49,171 bases of DNA, taken from Hofstenia miamia. Its lineage: Eukaryota > Xenacoelomorpha > Acoela. The stretch covers positions 21,172 through 70,342 of the forward strand of contig SCFE01000016.1 of the NCBI GenBank assembly GCA_004352715.1. The letters are read 5' to 3'. Shown in pieces: positions 1 through 11,718 of this stretch. The translations under genes were made by a program, and so were the position numbers. The notes beneath the pieces were generated by a model. The model had not been told where the DNA came from and did no database searches. It worked only from the letters and a program-made list of their open reading frames with translations. Within the stretch, counting starts at the first letter, position 1. Each line of letters starts with the position of its first letter.

Positions 1-119
1 TTTTGTGTATTTTATGTTGTTATTGACGCATTAAGTGTAGTATTAGCAGCTTTTGTTGAGGTGTATAATTATGTCAATGTACTACACTTAATAAGAAATT
101 CTATTCTATTCTATTCTAT
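1..119 (+). mobile_element. Probable 3' end of a non-LTR retrotransposon or SINE
   Basis: Two 12-base arms, TTAAGTGTAGTA (31-42) and TACTACACTTAA (80-91), are perfect reverse complements and can form a stem-loop. They are followed at 98-119 by a pentanucleotide ATTCT repeat of about four units. A stem-loop followed by a short microsatellite tail is the usual 3' end of CR1/L2-type LINEs and their SINEs. No coding sequence is visible and the body would lie outside the window, so the family is inferred. Confidence 0.45.
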
Positions 120-1949
120 CTATATAAAAGCAATAATATATTCTGATAAATATTTCATAGAATGAACTAGAAAAAACTATATATTCTCATGCTTCAACCT
201 TTTAATTTTATGTAATGGTCTAACAAAGTACAATTTCATTTCATTATTGGATTTTCAAATAGACATGTATAGAAAGTAGCAATCGTCATAGCCCAGTGTT
301 AACCACTTTTTATTTGTAAATATTCGTTGTTTTCTTTTTTTGTTTAGTTTTGTATTACTTTCTTGAAGCTTTAAGAATTTGTTATCAATATTTCTATTTA
401 TTGTTAAAACAATTTCTTCTTCTTCTTCTACATTCAATTATAAAATTTTGAGAAATTTTTTACTATGGTTGATTTTCTTTTGTACTTGCCATATGCCTGT
501 ACTTGTGTTCAAAACATTTTTCCTAAAATGTATTACCAAAATATATACTTAAATTCATCAAATATACAGAATTTATTTTCACATGTTAATCACAAGATGG
601 CGGCAGATATTGAGCAAATTTAATACTGAAAAACGACACACAGATTTTAAACGCCATTGTGACAAAAGCGACTTATTCGTTTCAGCAGCTTTGTGTTTAC
701 TGGGGCCTCCTTGGCGACAATTATTGACAGATGGCATTTCCTGAAATCTTTATTAATTGACATATCGTACGCTTCTTACACAATAAGCATGTTATTTTCG
801 CAACGATAGCACAAAACACTAGACAACATTTTTAATTGTTTATCCCGCTCTGATCCTGTAAACTTTGATTTACCAAATCACATTATTTGCCAATTTCCTG
901 TATAATTTTAAGCAATTCATTGTATATTATTCTGATCTGTTAATGCGATTTTATTTTGACCATGCTTTGTGAATCTAAGATAGGTAAAAACGTTTCGTAG
1001 ATATCAAATATCGGGGACCGATATGAAAAATCTATTATTCGAATAAAAATATTGAAATAAGCTAATATTGCTATTGATATTTTTTAACCATACTAAATCA
1101 TATATTGTATTAATTATATGCTACTCTTTGTGGTTTCGTTGCTGAAGATTAGAGGTACCAAAAAACTGTTGTGTATACCATTAACCATCTAAAAGTCCTA
1201 CCAAAAAACTTGACTATAAGTGTATTTCTGTATGTATAAATTCTTCAGTAAAAAGCTTTACGAAATATTCACTTTATTTTCCTAAATTTTATAATAATTT
1301 CTAAAATTCAAAAGTTTAATTAATGATAAATTTAGTTGCTATGTATTGAAGGGATTTATAAAAATGCTTTTAAAATTTTTATATTTTTTTGATCTTGATG
1401 TCCTATACAGGTACAACTTTGTTTAAGATTTTTTGATGATCAGAAATACTAGTTTAATAGTCTCAAATTTTTCCTTCTTCTACATAGTTACTTATCTGAA
1501 AAATTATGCAATTAACGATTATTTTAATATCAAAATTATATGAGCACAATTTCAAGTCCTACTAGTGAATTATTCTATTATCAGCAGTCATGCAGTTGTA
1601 TTTTATTACATCAATTTTATCTTAAAAGAGCAACACTAAGATCATCTTTAACCTTTTAATTTTAAGTGCATTGGCAACTGCACATATGTTCAGTCTATGT
1701 ATAATGTCATTTTGAATCAAATTAATTTCATCATTTCAATGTTCAGCTATTTAATAACAAGTGAGTATGAGAGCATTTATCAAAATATATCAGTTAGAAA
1801 ACAAAGGTAAAATTAATAAAATTTTATTTGGAATGCTATGATGTTTCATAGCTATTTTTTAGAATAGTTTTTCTAAATGGTTTTTAGATTATTTATAAAA
1901 TATTCGAAAAATATCGACGGTTTTCCTATAATAATCAGTCCTTTTTCTA
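120..1949. other. Non-coding AT-rich stretch
   Basis: I see no gene. Short open frames here (for example the minus-strand one at 255-437) are low-complexity and lack splice or homology support. A slightly GC-richer patch at about 595-720 may be old repeat, but I found no ends. Confidence 0.5.
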
Positions 1950-2178
1950 CTGGATGTCCGCAAAGTCTGGACACAATAAAATGTCATAATTTCGCCACTA
2001 TCTAAATAAGTGAACTTCTTTCCGGATAGGGTACTACATTAATTTTTTAAATTAAACATCTATAGCCACTGAGAAGTTTAAATCTTTTTTGAAGCATGGA
2101 TGCAAAAAATATGAATTATTTTAAAGCCTACATTGAAAAATAGTTAATTTTCATGTGTTCAGACTTTACGTCACCCTG
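1950..2178. mobile_element. Short MITE with TA target duplication (Tc1/mariner type)
   Basis: The left end starts CTGGATGTCCGCAAAGTC and the right end, read inwards, starts CAGGGTGACGTAAAGTC. Both continue TG(G/A)ACACA, giving imperfect terminal inverted repeats of about 27 bases. Each end is bordered by TA (1948-1949 and 2179-2180), matching the TA duplication of Tc1/mariner elements. At 229 bp it has no coding capacity and must depend on a transposase elsewhere. Confidence 0.6.
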
Positions 2179-2327
2179 TATATCTTACTTAATAAATAAT
2201 TTGTTTTAGCTTGAACATCAAACAAGGCGTATCAAACGTTGCATTTTTGAAATTATTTGTTCATTGTGTTAATAAAATATATCTCAAACATTTGCTTGCT
2301 TTTCAATATCTATGTATATATATATAT

Positions 2328-3327
2328 NNNNNNNNNNNNNNNNNNNNNNNNNNNNNNNNNNNNNNNNNNNNNNNNNNNNNNNNNNNNNNNNNNNNNNNNN
2401 NNNNNNNNNNNNNNNNNNNNNNNNNNNNNNNNNNNNNNNNNNNNNNNNNNNNNNNNNNNNNNNNNNNNNNNNNNNNNNNNNNNNNNNNNNNNNNNNNNNN
2501 NNNNNNNNNNNNNNNNNNNNNNNNNNNNNNNNNNNNNNNNNNNNNNNNNNNNNNNNNNNNNNNNNNNNNNNNNNNNNNNNNNNNNNNNNNNNNNNNNNNN
2601 NNNNNNNNNNNNNNNNNNNNNNNNNNNNNNNNNNNNNNNNNNNNNNNNNNNNNNNNNNNNNNNNNNNNNNNNNNNNNNNNNNNNNNNNNNNNNNNNNNNN
2701 NNNNNNNNNNNNNNNNNNNNNNNNNNNNNNNNNNNNNNNNNNNNNNNNNNNNNNNNNNNNNNNNNNNNNNNNNNNNNNNNNNNNNNNNNNNNNNNNNNNN
2801 NNNNNNNNNNNNNNNNNNNNNNNNNNNNNNNNNNNNNNNNNNNNNNNNNNNNNNNNNNNNNNNNNNNNNNNNNNNNNNNNNNNNNNNNNNNNNNNNNNNN
2901 NNNNNNNNNNNNNNNNNNNNNNNNNNNNNNNNNNNNNNNNNNNNNNNNNNNNNNNNNNNNNNNNNNNNNNNNNNNNNNNNNNNNNNNNNNNNNNNNNNNN
3001 NNNNNNNNNNNNNNNNNNNNNNNNNNNNNNNNNNNNNNNNNNNNNNNNNNNNNNNNNNNNNNNNNNNNNNNNNNNNNNNNNNNNNNNNNNNNNNNNNNNN
3101 NNNNNNNNNNNNNNNNNNNNNNNNNNNNNNNNNNNNNNNNNNNNNNNNNNNNNNNNNNNNNNNNNNNNNNNNNNNNNNNNNNNNNNNNNNNNNNNNNNNN
3201 NNNNNNNNNNNNNNNNNNNNNNNNNNNNNNNNNNNNNNNNNNNNNNNNNNNNNNNNNNNNNNNNNNNNNNNNNNNNNNNNNNNNNNNNNNNNNNNNNNNN
3301 NNNNNNNNNNNNNNNNNNNNNNNNNNN
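2328..3327. other. Assembly gap (1000 N)
   Basis: Exactly 1000 N, suggesting a nominal gap size. The left edge is a (TA)n tract, a likely cause of the assembly break. Open frames through it are artefacts. Confidence 0.98.
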
Positions 3328-3754
3328 AATATTATTGAAAATTTTATTTAATGCTCAATTTACATTATCTTCAATATTGAAAGTTTAAAAAATAAACTAC
3401 GTACAACTCGGGCAATGTTTATTTCTTCACTGATACGAACTTTAGCATTATAGAATATTATGGTTTTTCTGAAATTGCTATAAATATGATTGAAAACGAC
3501 ATTGTTATAATTCTTGATAAATGGTATAATTGTAACCTACAGAAACAAATGAAGAGAAGAAATGTTTTATTATTAATGTGCACATAGAAAGAAAAAAGAA
3601 GATATCTACATTTCGAGTTGCATAGTACAATATAAAATACTATTTACAACTAAACAGCGTCAAAAATAATACAAAAAAGTCATCCAAAAAAAGAAAAAAC
3701 AATTACAATTACTTGTTTGGATGATGACAAATTTAAATGTGTTCAGGTAAATAA

Positions 3755-4080
3755 TCACAATTTGTATTCAAGCATTCCCTTTGAATAACTACAGCCGTAT
3801 TCTTTAATTTCGTTTTTAAATACTCTAAAGATATTCGTTTGTTTTATAGATAAATTATTCCATATATTTGTTAATGTGGTGAGAAATAAGATTTTCATTT
3901 TTTCGTTGTTATGCTTAATAGGTATAATGTTTAGAGTTCTATGATTATGTCTAAACAATATTTTTGGAAGAGGAAATTAGATTTGTGGTATGAATCAATA
4001 TTATTTATTATTTTAAAAAAGAATAGTTCACCAAGGCATAAATCTGGTATTTTTAAACACATAATAACTCACGATCTGTA
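3755..4080 (-). pseudogene. Non-LTR retrotransposon reverse transcriptase, C-terminal fragment
   Basis: On the minus strand a 67-codon frame (3755-3958) has the pattern of the C-terminal tail of LINE reverse transcriptases: a basic HNHRT segment, then FLTTLTNIWNNLS, matching the usual 'W N x L P x x I K' box, then a FK-rich end. In another frame upstream, to about 4080, a compatible stretch (CLGELFFFKIINNIDSYHKS) continues the same domain, so at least one frameshift separates them. It is a dead fragment. The assignment rests on remembered family patterns, not on alignment. Confidence 0.5.
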
Positions 4081-4520
4081 ATAGATAGCGCATAGCAACC
4101 AAAGCAAATTTTGCAAAATTTCGCATTGCTTATAATTAGAAGTAGGTTTTGACTAAAGGAAACTATATTTTGCAAAAATCTCTCCATTTAAGTATACTTA
4201 CTTAATGTATCATTCATTTACACTTTATTTCATGTTCATTTAATGTGTGGTTTTTTTATAATGCATTATCTTAATATTGGCGAAAATCATAATTTGCTGT
4301 TTCTGATCCTGTGATGCTATTGCGAACAATTTCTTTCTATATAAATAAGCATTGATGCTGCCTTTATGGAACCTATAAAGTCCATACACATAAATGCATC
4401 AAGGGAAATGTAGATAGAAGACCCTTAAACAGTTGTGTGTGGGTGCAAGATGATTATTGCTATGGTAACCAACTCCAGGTTACATACTCTTAATTATATA
4501 AACATGGCATTCAAAATGTC

Positions 4521-4834
4521 AAAAATAAATAAAATTACACTAAATTTTGATTAAGTAGCTTTATTCTTATTTCTAGTGACGCAAAATATTGTGCAAAAAA
4601 GCACAATTTTCTTCGAGAACGTCAATAGCAATTTCAGGCTACTTATATCATCAGTATTGTATGAAATTACGTGTGGCCTGATTGCTCAAATTTCTTACAT
4701 ACAGAGCATATGCCAAATTAATTACTCTTAACAGAAAATTACTAAGAACTCACAATTCAACCTATGCTGATCAAGTTATACTATGCAATGAAAATTTCAA
4801 CAACGTTGCAACTCTACACAAGATAGTTTATATT
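4521..4834. repeat. Direct repeat, copy 1 of 2 (about 314 bp)
   Basis: The sequence from the AAATAAATAAAATTACAC block to AAGATAGTTTATATT recurs at 5772-6085 with few differences. The two copies flank the reverse transcriptase fragment and the 6-N gap. They could be retroelement repeats, a tandem duplication with an insertion, or an assembly duplication. Confidence 0.85.
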
Positions 4835-4836
4835 AT

Positions 4837-5093
4837 ATACCGCAGGGAACTATTCTAGGCCCACTACTATTTAATATTTATATAAATGATATGAAGTATC
4901 ATACCAAGACCAATCTCATACAATATGCAGATGATACCTGTGTATTTTATGCAGACAAATCTGATGATAAGGCAATAAATGAAATTGAGTTAACCTGTCG
5001 ATCATTATGCAATTACTTTTCAATGCATAAATTACGAATTAATGCCGAAAAAACTGAATTTTGTTTACTTAAGCCTCATAATTTTGAAAAAAA
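4837..5093 (+). pseudogene. Non-LTR reverse transcriptase fragment (palm domain)
   Basis: The frame runs IPQGTILGPLLFNIYINDM (RT motif with the conserved P-Q-G and GPLLF), then LIQYADDTCVFY carrying the catalytic YADD, then a region with KLRINAEKTEF, the usual post-catalytic 'N x x K T' box. This is a jockey/CR1-like polymerase core. It has no start and stops at a six-base N gap (5094-5099). The left boundary coincides with the end of the direct repeat, so the fragment looks inserted or misjoined there. Confidence 0.85.
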
Positions 5094-5099
5094 NNNNNN
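5094..5099. other. Six-base N gap
   Basis: Six N join the RT fragment to an unrelated open frame. This is probably a scaffold join, so continuity across it should not be assumed. Confidence 0.95.
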
Positions 5100-5372
5100 G
5101 AGGAACGCAAAGCTGCAAAGTATACCGAAATATCCAATAGCGGCTACTTGTTCCAACCCCTTGCTTTCGATACTCAAGGAAATTGCGGACCTTCGACGAA
5201 AAGTTTTTTGAAAGATCTAGGAGACAAACTTGTAAATATATCTGGCGATAAACGAGCAAAAGAATTTCTGTATCAATCAATAACATCGATAATTATTCAA
5301 CATAATGCCGCTTGTGTACTAGGGACTTTAGATAAACAAGAACGCATGGACGAAATCTTTACTTTGTTGTAA
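5100..5372 (+). pseudogene. Retroelement-type open frame tail, 90 codons
   Basis: An uninterrupted frame starts EERKAAKYTEI, contains PLAFDTQGNCGPSTKSFLKD and an 'H N A A C V L G T' stretch, and stops at 5370-5372. The pattern 'F x P x A x ET x G x W G ... F x x x L G ... R G N A A x V L G T' is one I associate with the C-terminal end of reverse-transcriptase-like ORFs in invertebrate genomes. That recollection was not checked. The frame starts at the N gap, so its 5' part is missing. Downstream to about 5690 there are further broken open pieces (for example FNVGIVELTDELEVASYIP near 5600) that I cannot name. Confidence 0.45.
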
Positions 5373-5771
5373 TTTCTAAACAGGTTTATGTCGAAGGTGT
5401 TGTCATTGCGACTTTTTCAGGTTGTGCTAATCGACATTTGATCGCGGATAACATTCAGTGGTTTTCTGATGAGAAAAGAAGTATAGAAGACATATTTGGC
5501 TAAAAAGGGGTTGCATATGTCGGTAGTTATTGTAGTAAATGATTGCCAATCACATTCGTTTCTAGCCTGAAGATGCTGTGATTTTAAATCAAGTTTAAGA
5601 TCGTTTTAATGTTGGCATTGTGGAATTAACTGATGAATTGGAAGTTGCCTCATATATTCCTGTAGAAAACAAAGCTTCTTGATATTGGTTTTAACATGCG
5701 GTTTTTTTGAAATTCATTTGTTCATTATTTGATGTTTGTTATTAAACGTTGATTAATAAATCCAACAAGTA

Positions 5772-6085
5772 AAAAAAAATAAATAAAATTACACCAAATT
5801 TTGATTAAATAGCTTTATTCTTATTTCTAGTGAAGCAAAATATTGTTCAAAAAAGCACAATTTTCTTCGAGAACGTCAATAGCAATTTCAAGCTACTTAT
5901 ATCATCAGTATTGTATGAAATTACGTGTGGCCTGATTGCTCAAATTTCTTACAGACAGAGCATATGCCAAATTAATTACTCTTAACAGAAAATGTCTAAG
6001 AACTCACAATTCAACCTATGCTGATCAAGTTATACTATGCAATGAAAATTTCGACGTTGCAACTCTACACAAGATAGTTTATATT
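5772..6085. repeat. Direct repeat, copy 2 of 2, with a 35-bp internal duplication at its end
   Basis: This is the second copy of the unit at 4521-4834. Its last ~33 bases (GACGTTGCAACTCTACACAA and following, 6053-6087) are repeated directly at 6088-6120, a 35-base period. The first copy lacks this extra duplication. Confidence 0.85.
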
Positions 6086-6120
6086 CGGACGTTGCAACTC
6101 TACACAAGATAGTTTATATT

Positions 6121-7010
6121 CTATCACTTTATACCTTTGAACAAAGCAGTATCCTCAAATTCCTACCAGCAATGTGCACTGGGTATTACCAATTTACCTA
6201 ATACACTTCATGGAATGGACACTTTGCTAATAGTAATAATGATAAAACTGATTTATTAGATATTTTGAAACAGAAAAATGAGACAATACATTTGTCCCAT
6301 GAGCACCCACCTTAGACATGGTTCGAGTAATCCCACTCCATGGGTCAACCTTGTCCACTTCCACTTTCATCTTTGGTCTGTACAGATAAAATAATACCTG
6401 CAATCAGGTGCTTTTGCAGATTTAGTTATCTTGAACTTTAGCCTTGCGTCATCACTATATTTACTAATAATCAGGCTATATACGATTCTGTATTAGTGAG
6501 ATTTTCATTTGTAAAATTCTAATTTAATGCATATGCAATTGCAACTTCCTGAAAACCATAAAATCCAATTAAACCCACTGCCATTCAAGTGTTTTGTTAG
6601 TCTTCTTTAAGGAATATATAGATGCAATAAGCACAGAAACTAAATCAAATTCATTACCAAGTTCACGATTAAAATAAGTTAAAGAGCTAAGTTACTTTGT
6701 TAAATACATTTAAGTTTAAATAAACTCATGTAATTACAAAACATCAATACGACTGTGAAATTCTCGCATTATTTGAAAACATTCTCATTTATTGGTCGTA
6801 AAGATGTTTCGAATTGCAATTGTAACTATTTATAGTGTTATTACCAGGTGGCTTAATGTAATATAATGCAATCAATCGGAAGTTTTTTCGTTCAATACAA
6901 ATATTAAGATAGACAGTCGATTTCTTTCTTCTTTGACGGTAAACTAAACTGAAGAATTCTTTAAAATCATATTCTGATATTACAACAACATATTGACTAT
7001 AATAAGCGAA
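6121..7010. other. Intergenic stretch without recognised features
   Basis: No coding frame or repeat boundary is evident between the duplicated block and the 3' side of the arsenite methyltransferase gene. Confidence 0.5.
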
Positions 7011-7016
7011 TTTATT
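7011..7016 (-). promoter_or_regulatory. Candidate polyadenylation signal of the AS3MT-like gene
   Basis: An AATAAA hexamer on the minus strand lies about 130 bases beyond the TAA of the arsenite methyltransferase gene, a normal distance. AATAAA is common by chance in AT-rich DNA, so support is modest. Confidence 0.35.
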
Positions 7017-7143
7017 CCTATTGAATGTCTTGGTATATTTTTAAGTTTCTTTCCCAAAACTGGCATTAAAAAGACAGAAAGTTAAATGCGAGAAAATAAT
7101 TGCATTTGAATTTTCTTATAAAAATATATTTATGATAATTGGT

Positions 7144-10100
7144 TTAGCAACATTTTTGTTGAGGCGATTTGGGCACACAGGCTTCACTAGGTGACGCTTT
7201 TGATGATCTAGAAATTACATCAGCTCCATTTGGAATATCTTTATTGTATCTTCCAAAGTGCTTCTCAGTATGTCCCAAGACCTAAAGATACAGTGAGTTA
7301 TAACCTTTACGGTTAATGCATTAATACAGCGTTTAAAATATATAAGTATTGCTTGTAATATACAAACATATATAGCACTGCTGCTCATTTTAAATTGTTA
7401 TATAGTGTGTATGTAAGGCTGTTGCTCCACACGTATGTGATGGCACGACGGGTTTCGCCACCCGGTTCTCAGTCACCTCTCGCTAAAACTAATTTTGAAT
7501 GACATAATAGTGTGCTGCCGTGTTACACTTGTATGCGAGCCAATTAGCCGTTGCGCGAAATCCTACAAATGAGATTTGAAGAATTAGCCGTGACGGATAC
7601 CGTAACGCCAAACGCTTCTACCAGTTCCGGATGTACGTGAAGCAAAAATGCTGATCCCGTCAGTAATATACAAATGAGTGGAACAGCCGCCAAATATACA
7701 GCTTCGATAATTAGACAGCAATAATAACAATTAGGGAAGCAAAAAATAACTATTGTAATCGAAATGTAGCGGATGGTTTCAAGAGTTTCTGTTTCTAGGG
7801 CTGAAAATAGCAAAACAAGGCGTGTGGTCAACTCTAATACGCCTTCATACATTAGTCAGGGTTCCTCATGCTAATAATGAAAGTGAAAACTTCAAAGTTA
7901 TACTATTTGCAATTATAAGCTAAAGGGCATTGCACAAGACCTCTATTCCGATTACGTTCAATGTTCTAGCAAACAAATCATCGATCAATATCACTGCACT
8001 TGATAATGGCCCATAAGTAGTATAAATTCATTAACAAGTGCTCTTAAGTTCAATATATATCACGTGCAATTCACAATGATAAGCACAAATTAATCTAAAT
8101 GACTTTTCAAAAGGAAGGCTAAATATTTAACACTGCATTAAATTGGGTTCTAACAAAACACTGATTAACATTTTTTGGCAAACAAAGCGATCAAAATTTG
8201 ATATATCGTTAGCAGAAAGCTTTACATAAGAACTTAGGTATACTATCTCATTCCTTAAATTTTTAAGTATAATGAGATATGGAAACTATTCAACTGAACA
8301 ATTACGTTTCAAATTCGTTTCAGTTCAAGTCAGGGGGAAATTCACGTAATTTTTTCGAGATTTGTAACGCTTTAGGTAAGAAATGACTTGTATATCACAC
8401 AAATGCGCGAGTGATTGAATCAATAGAAGATGCAACTTTAAAGATGATCTCAGTTCTAGTTATCCTTCCAGCGCTGTGATTGAAGACTTGATCATGAAAA
8501 TAGCCCTATTTAGTCTGGAGGTTGCATCCACAATATTCTGAAAGACCAATTGGGCCTCATCTTTTGACAGACTAGCAAAAGAAAGAGCTCGTCAGATTTC
8601 CTTGATATTCGCTTTTATAATTTTCTAAATGAGGAGAAAATGTTCTAGGACATGACACCAGATGATGAAAAGGGGGGTTTTCTAGTACGAAGTTCCGCAC
8701 AGGCTTCACAATAAGCCCCTCTCCCTGTGCTGACGTTCCGCAGTTAAACCACCAAATATTTGTTTTTTTGTGAGCTCAAGTCAACTGAGAAAGATCACTG
8801 GTTTCAAAATGTAAATGCAAAATTCTACACAAAAAAATGTTACCACATGTGTTCGCTATTATTAACGAGAAACCTCTTCTAAAACTAATGTAGAGTTGAA
8901 TTCAACTGCATCTAGCCACTGCTGCAACAAATCTTGAATTCAATTAAAAATAGTAATCTTCGCGTTAAACACTCTACACCTGCAGTCAGTTGCTGATTCT
9001 TCTTAACATAGCAGGATGAAATTTTTTGACATTAATTCAGAGTTGAAAGCAATGCCTGTTTGTTACTGTCATTATGACTTCTAAACATGGATTCGACAAC
9101 AACAAAATTGTGCGGCTAACAAAGTACATATTAATAAATTATTATAAAAAATGGTTGTTACAAAAATTAACAATTAGTCGTTGCCAAATTTTTGCTAAGT
9201 AAAATGGCGTTGTCTGCATTAAAACTGATGTCAAGCTTTGTCTAAAATGTAAAAGAAGCGCACCGATAAATAGTATGGAAATGTTCAAGTATTTAATCCC
9301 TGTATGAATGCCTATTATATTGATCAATTACAAACTAATGTTCACTCTTAACTGTGCATGATTCAATGAGTAAAATACCTGCATTTTAAGTTTTTGTGAA
9401 TAGATCATAAACTGCTTCTTGTTAGCATAGATAATAAAAAAATTCCTTAGAAAAATTTCACCTCCTTGAAGACTGCAAAGCAGCATTGAAGACATAAATT
9501 CAGATCAAACTACATATTACCAAGCCTTTGTGATGCATAGCGATCTATTATTTTTAGAAAGTCAAACGATGAGTCCATAGCTATTACTGCAGCAGTAGCC
9601 CCACGTAAAAAACAGTCGCACAACGGTCACAAAAGCCGCTAATTGGTTAAAACTTCCTAAGTTTGTGCTAAGGTAGGGCGTAAACGATACAACTTTCGTT
9701 GCTAAACCAAATACATCGAGCAATGTGATTGGATAATTTTAAAATATTTTGAATTCCACCAATGTGGTTTCTTATCTTAATTGGTTTAGCAAGAAAAGTT
9801 GTATCGTTTGCGCGCGGCCTAAACGCTACAAAGAAAGAACTTTAAATAATGTAATCGACTTTGAACAACATGGATCCAAATGAGCTTGCATAATATAAAA
9901 ATCTTATTATATATAGTGAAATTAGACAATTTGCATGTGCATACTGTTGAAACATTAAAGTTAAATAAAGGAATATGTAGTAAATAACATAAAATATACT
10001 TCGAAATGCTTGGAGAGGTAAGATTTGCCAAGCATTGCTGCAGTATTGCTATCAACTTGATAAGGTCGATGAGCTTCAAAATAATTGGAAATATCTAATT

Positions 10101-11718
10101 CAAAGCCTAATGGGGCTTCAGGAATTGAGCCCTTGTACTTGACAATTTGGCCATAATCTTCTTTTGACTTCTCCAATGACGAGATCTTGAACAATCGATA
10201 ACCAATACTATAGAAACGTGCCGACCCCACAACTAGTTTTAAGTCTGATCGCTTAATATCGATTTCAGCACAAAAAAGCACGCGTGGGTCCCGAAATCCA
10301 ACCTCTTTACAGAGATTTTCAAAATCATTGACATAAAGGGCACCTAAAGACTAGAATTCAATAAAATAAATTAGTAGTTCAATAAAGAAATTTGTTTAAA
10401 CTTTCCGGGGAAATTTGAACTAGTGTTTTAATTAAAATATCAAATGTGTAAAATCTTGACCTGATATACATTCACCCCAAAGTAGTTTATGTGATCGAGC
10501 AACTTCATCAAGTCTTCGATCACAGTATACATCGGAAAAGTAGAATTCGCCACCTTCCTTCAATGAGTCGTAAACGCCTTTCAACACGGACTTCTTATCA
10601 GGCGAAAGGTTAACGACGCAATTGGATATTGCAACATCAATAGACTGCGGTTTAACACCACACCCAGCAATATCTTCGATGTATCCTTTAAGAAACGTCA
10701 TGTTTGAAGACGAATAATTAAGAACTCCTTTGCAAAATTCATCAGCATGCTGTCGGGCAACATCTAGTTGTTCATCAGTCATATCGACGCCAATAACTTT
10801 TCCACACCCACCTACTAATCTAAAATAGAGCCGCATCACCAAAGTTTTCATCCACATGAGACACAATTAATAACCCATTAACTGAAAGTGCAATTTGGGA
10901 TGAATATATTCCGCGATGTTAAAAATTACGTGCGAAGAACATACTTGACCTTGTCTCTAAAATCACTTCAGTCACATAATTACAATAAATTACGATTCCT
11001 AAATTATTCTGCAGTATCATTTGCCGTGAAAAGCATTTTAAGTGATTTTTAATTTTCAGTTCGTAAATTTTAGGAGCAAAATCCACGAAAATTATGCATT
11101 TGTTTTTTGAATTTCCATTACAAATTAACTTCATTTTGAAGCAAACCCAGTTATTTATTGCACGTCAATAAAAATTTATAAGAAATGACGAGTAAGTTTT
11201 AGGTAGTTCATTGAATAGCAAGAGCTAAAAGAAATGATGTACACCATTCTTAAATACTAAAGTTTTATATCAAAATCGTAAGCGACTTCAAACAGTGTGC
11301 CAAGCGAATTTCTGTCTCAATCTACACTATACAGCTTCCAAATAGTGGCAATATAAAATTATTGCACTATTTGTAAGTTATAATATGCTATAATGTTTTT
11401 ACAGGTAAAATACTAACGTGGTAAAATCACTATATTCGAATAAGAAAATGATATAAAAATGAAAAAAATTACTTACTTTGAGGCAATGTAGCAATCTCTT
11501 CCAGATCCACTACCAAGATCGAGAATTGAAAGGCAATTGATTCCAACAGGTATTGGGTTGCCACACCCATAAAATTTTTCCAATACTTCCTTCGGAATCA
11601 ATTTGATGATGTCCAAAATATAAGTTGGAGGTCTCCCAGCAGCTGTGCACGCAGATGTGGCTAAATCTTTAGAAGTGTTCAATACCTTGCCATAGTAATC
11701 CTCAACAAACGTATTCAT
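7144..11718 (-). CDS. AS3MT: Arsenite methyltransferase (AS3MT-like), complete, four exons
   Basis: Cytosolic SAM-dependent enzyme that methylates trivalent arsenic. Exons on the minus strand are 11477-11718, 10461-10819, 10000-10343 and 7144-7281. Every intron has GT..AG ends and the phases (2, 1, 0) join into one 360-residue frame; the human enzyme has 375. The SAM-binding loop DLGSGSGRD is at residues 67-75 and GVDMT at 91-95. The four cysteines known to matter in AS3MT are present: C24 (TSACTAAGRP), C52 (FYGCG), C148 (SNCVVNL) and C198 (WGECIS). The last exon ends in a Cys pair (QQKCC), as in many AS3MTs. The start ATG at 11718 gives MNTFVEDYYGKVL, slightly shorter than the human N terminus. 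An in-frame TAG directly precedes it, though TTTAG could also be a 3' splice site of an upstream exon. The last intron (2.7 kb) holds transposon relics. No frameshift is seen, so the gene looks functional. Confidence 0.93.
7544..7852 (-). other. Unrecognised hydrophobic open frame in the AS3MT last intron
   Basis: A 102-codon frame starting MYEGVLELTTRL has two or three hydrophobic stretches (ISITIVIFCFPNCYYCCLII; AVPLICILLTGSAFLLHV). It sits inside the intron of a same-strand gene. I recognise no family. The surrounding 7430-7560 is GC-richer than its neighbours, so it may be part of an old repeat. It may well be non-coding. Confidence 0.2.
8410..8760 (+). pseudogene. Mariner/Tc1-type transposase relic (HTH and start of catalytic region)
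   Basis: Pieces in different plus-strand frames match a mariner transposase in order. KDDLSSSYPSSAVIEDLI resembles the 'G R P S' linker followed by the second helix-turn-helix. GCIHNILKDQLGL matches the 'G S V H x I L x x x L G L' helix. PHLLTD, then a stop, then QKKELVRF, matches 'L L T x x Q K x x R'. Several stops and frameshifts separate them and the DDE residues are not seen. It lies in the AS3MT last intron. Confidence 0.5.
9676..9819. mobile_element. 144-bp hairpin MITE
   Basis: Left arm GGGCGTAAACGATACAAC, then TTTCGTTGCTAAACCAA. The right arm read inwards is GGCCGCGCGCAAACGATACA, then ACTTTTCTTGCTAAACCAA. The ~38-base arms are nearly complementary and leave a ~70-base centre. TA dinucleotides flank both ends (9674-9675 and 9820-9821), suggesting a TA-duplicating family. 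It lies in the AS3MT last intron and has no coding capacity. Confidence 0.65.

Noticed and set aside
2211-3388. Long open frames across 2.2-3.4 kb on the plus strand
   Set aside because: They are almost entirely N; only the few real flanking codons translate, mostly (TA)n.
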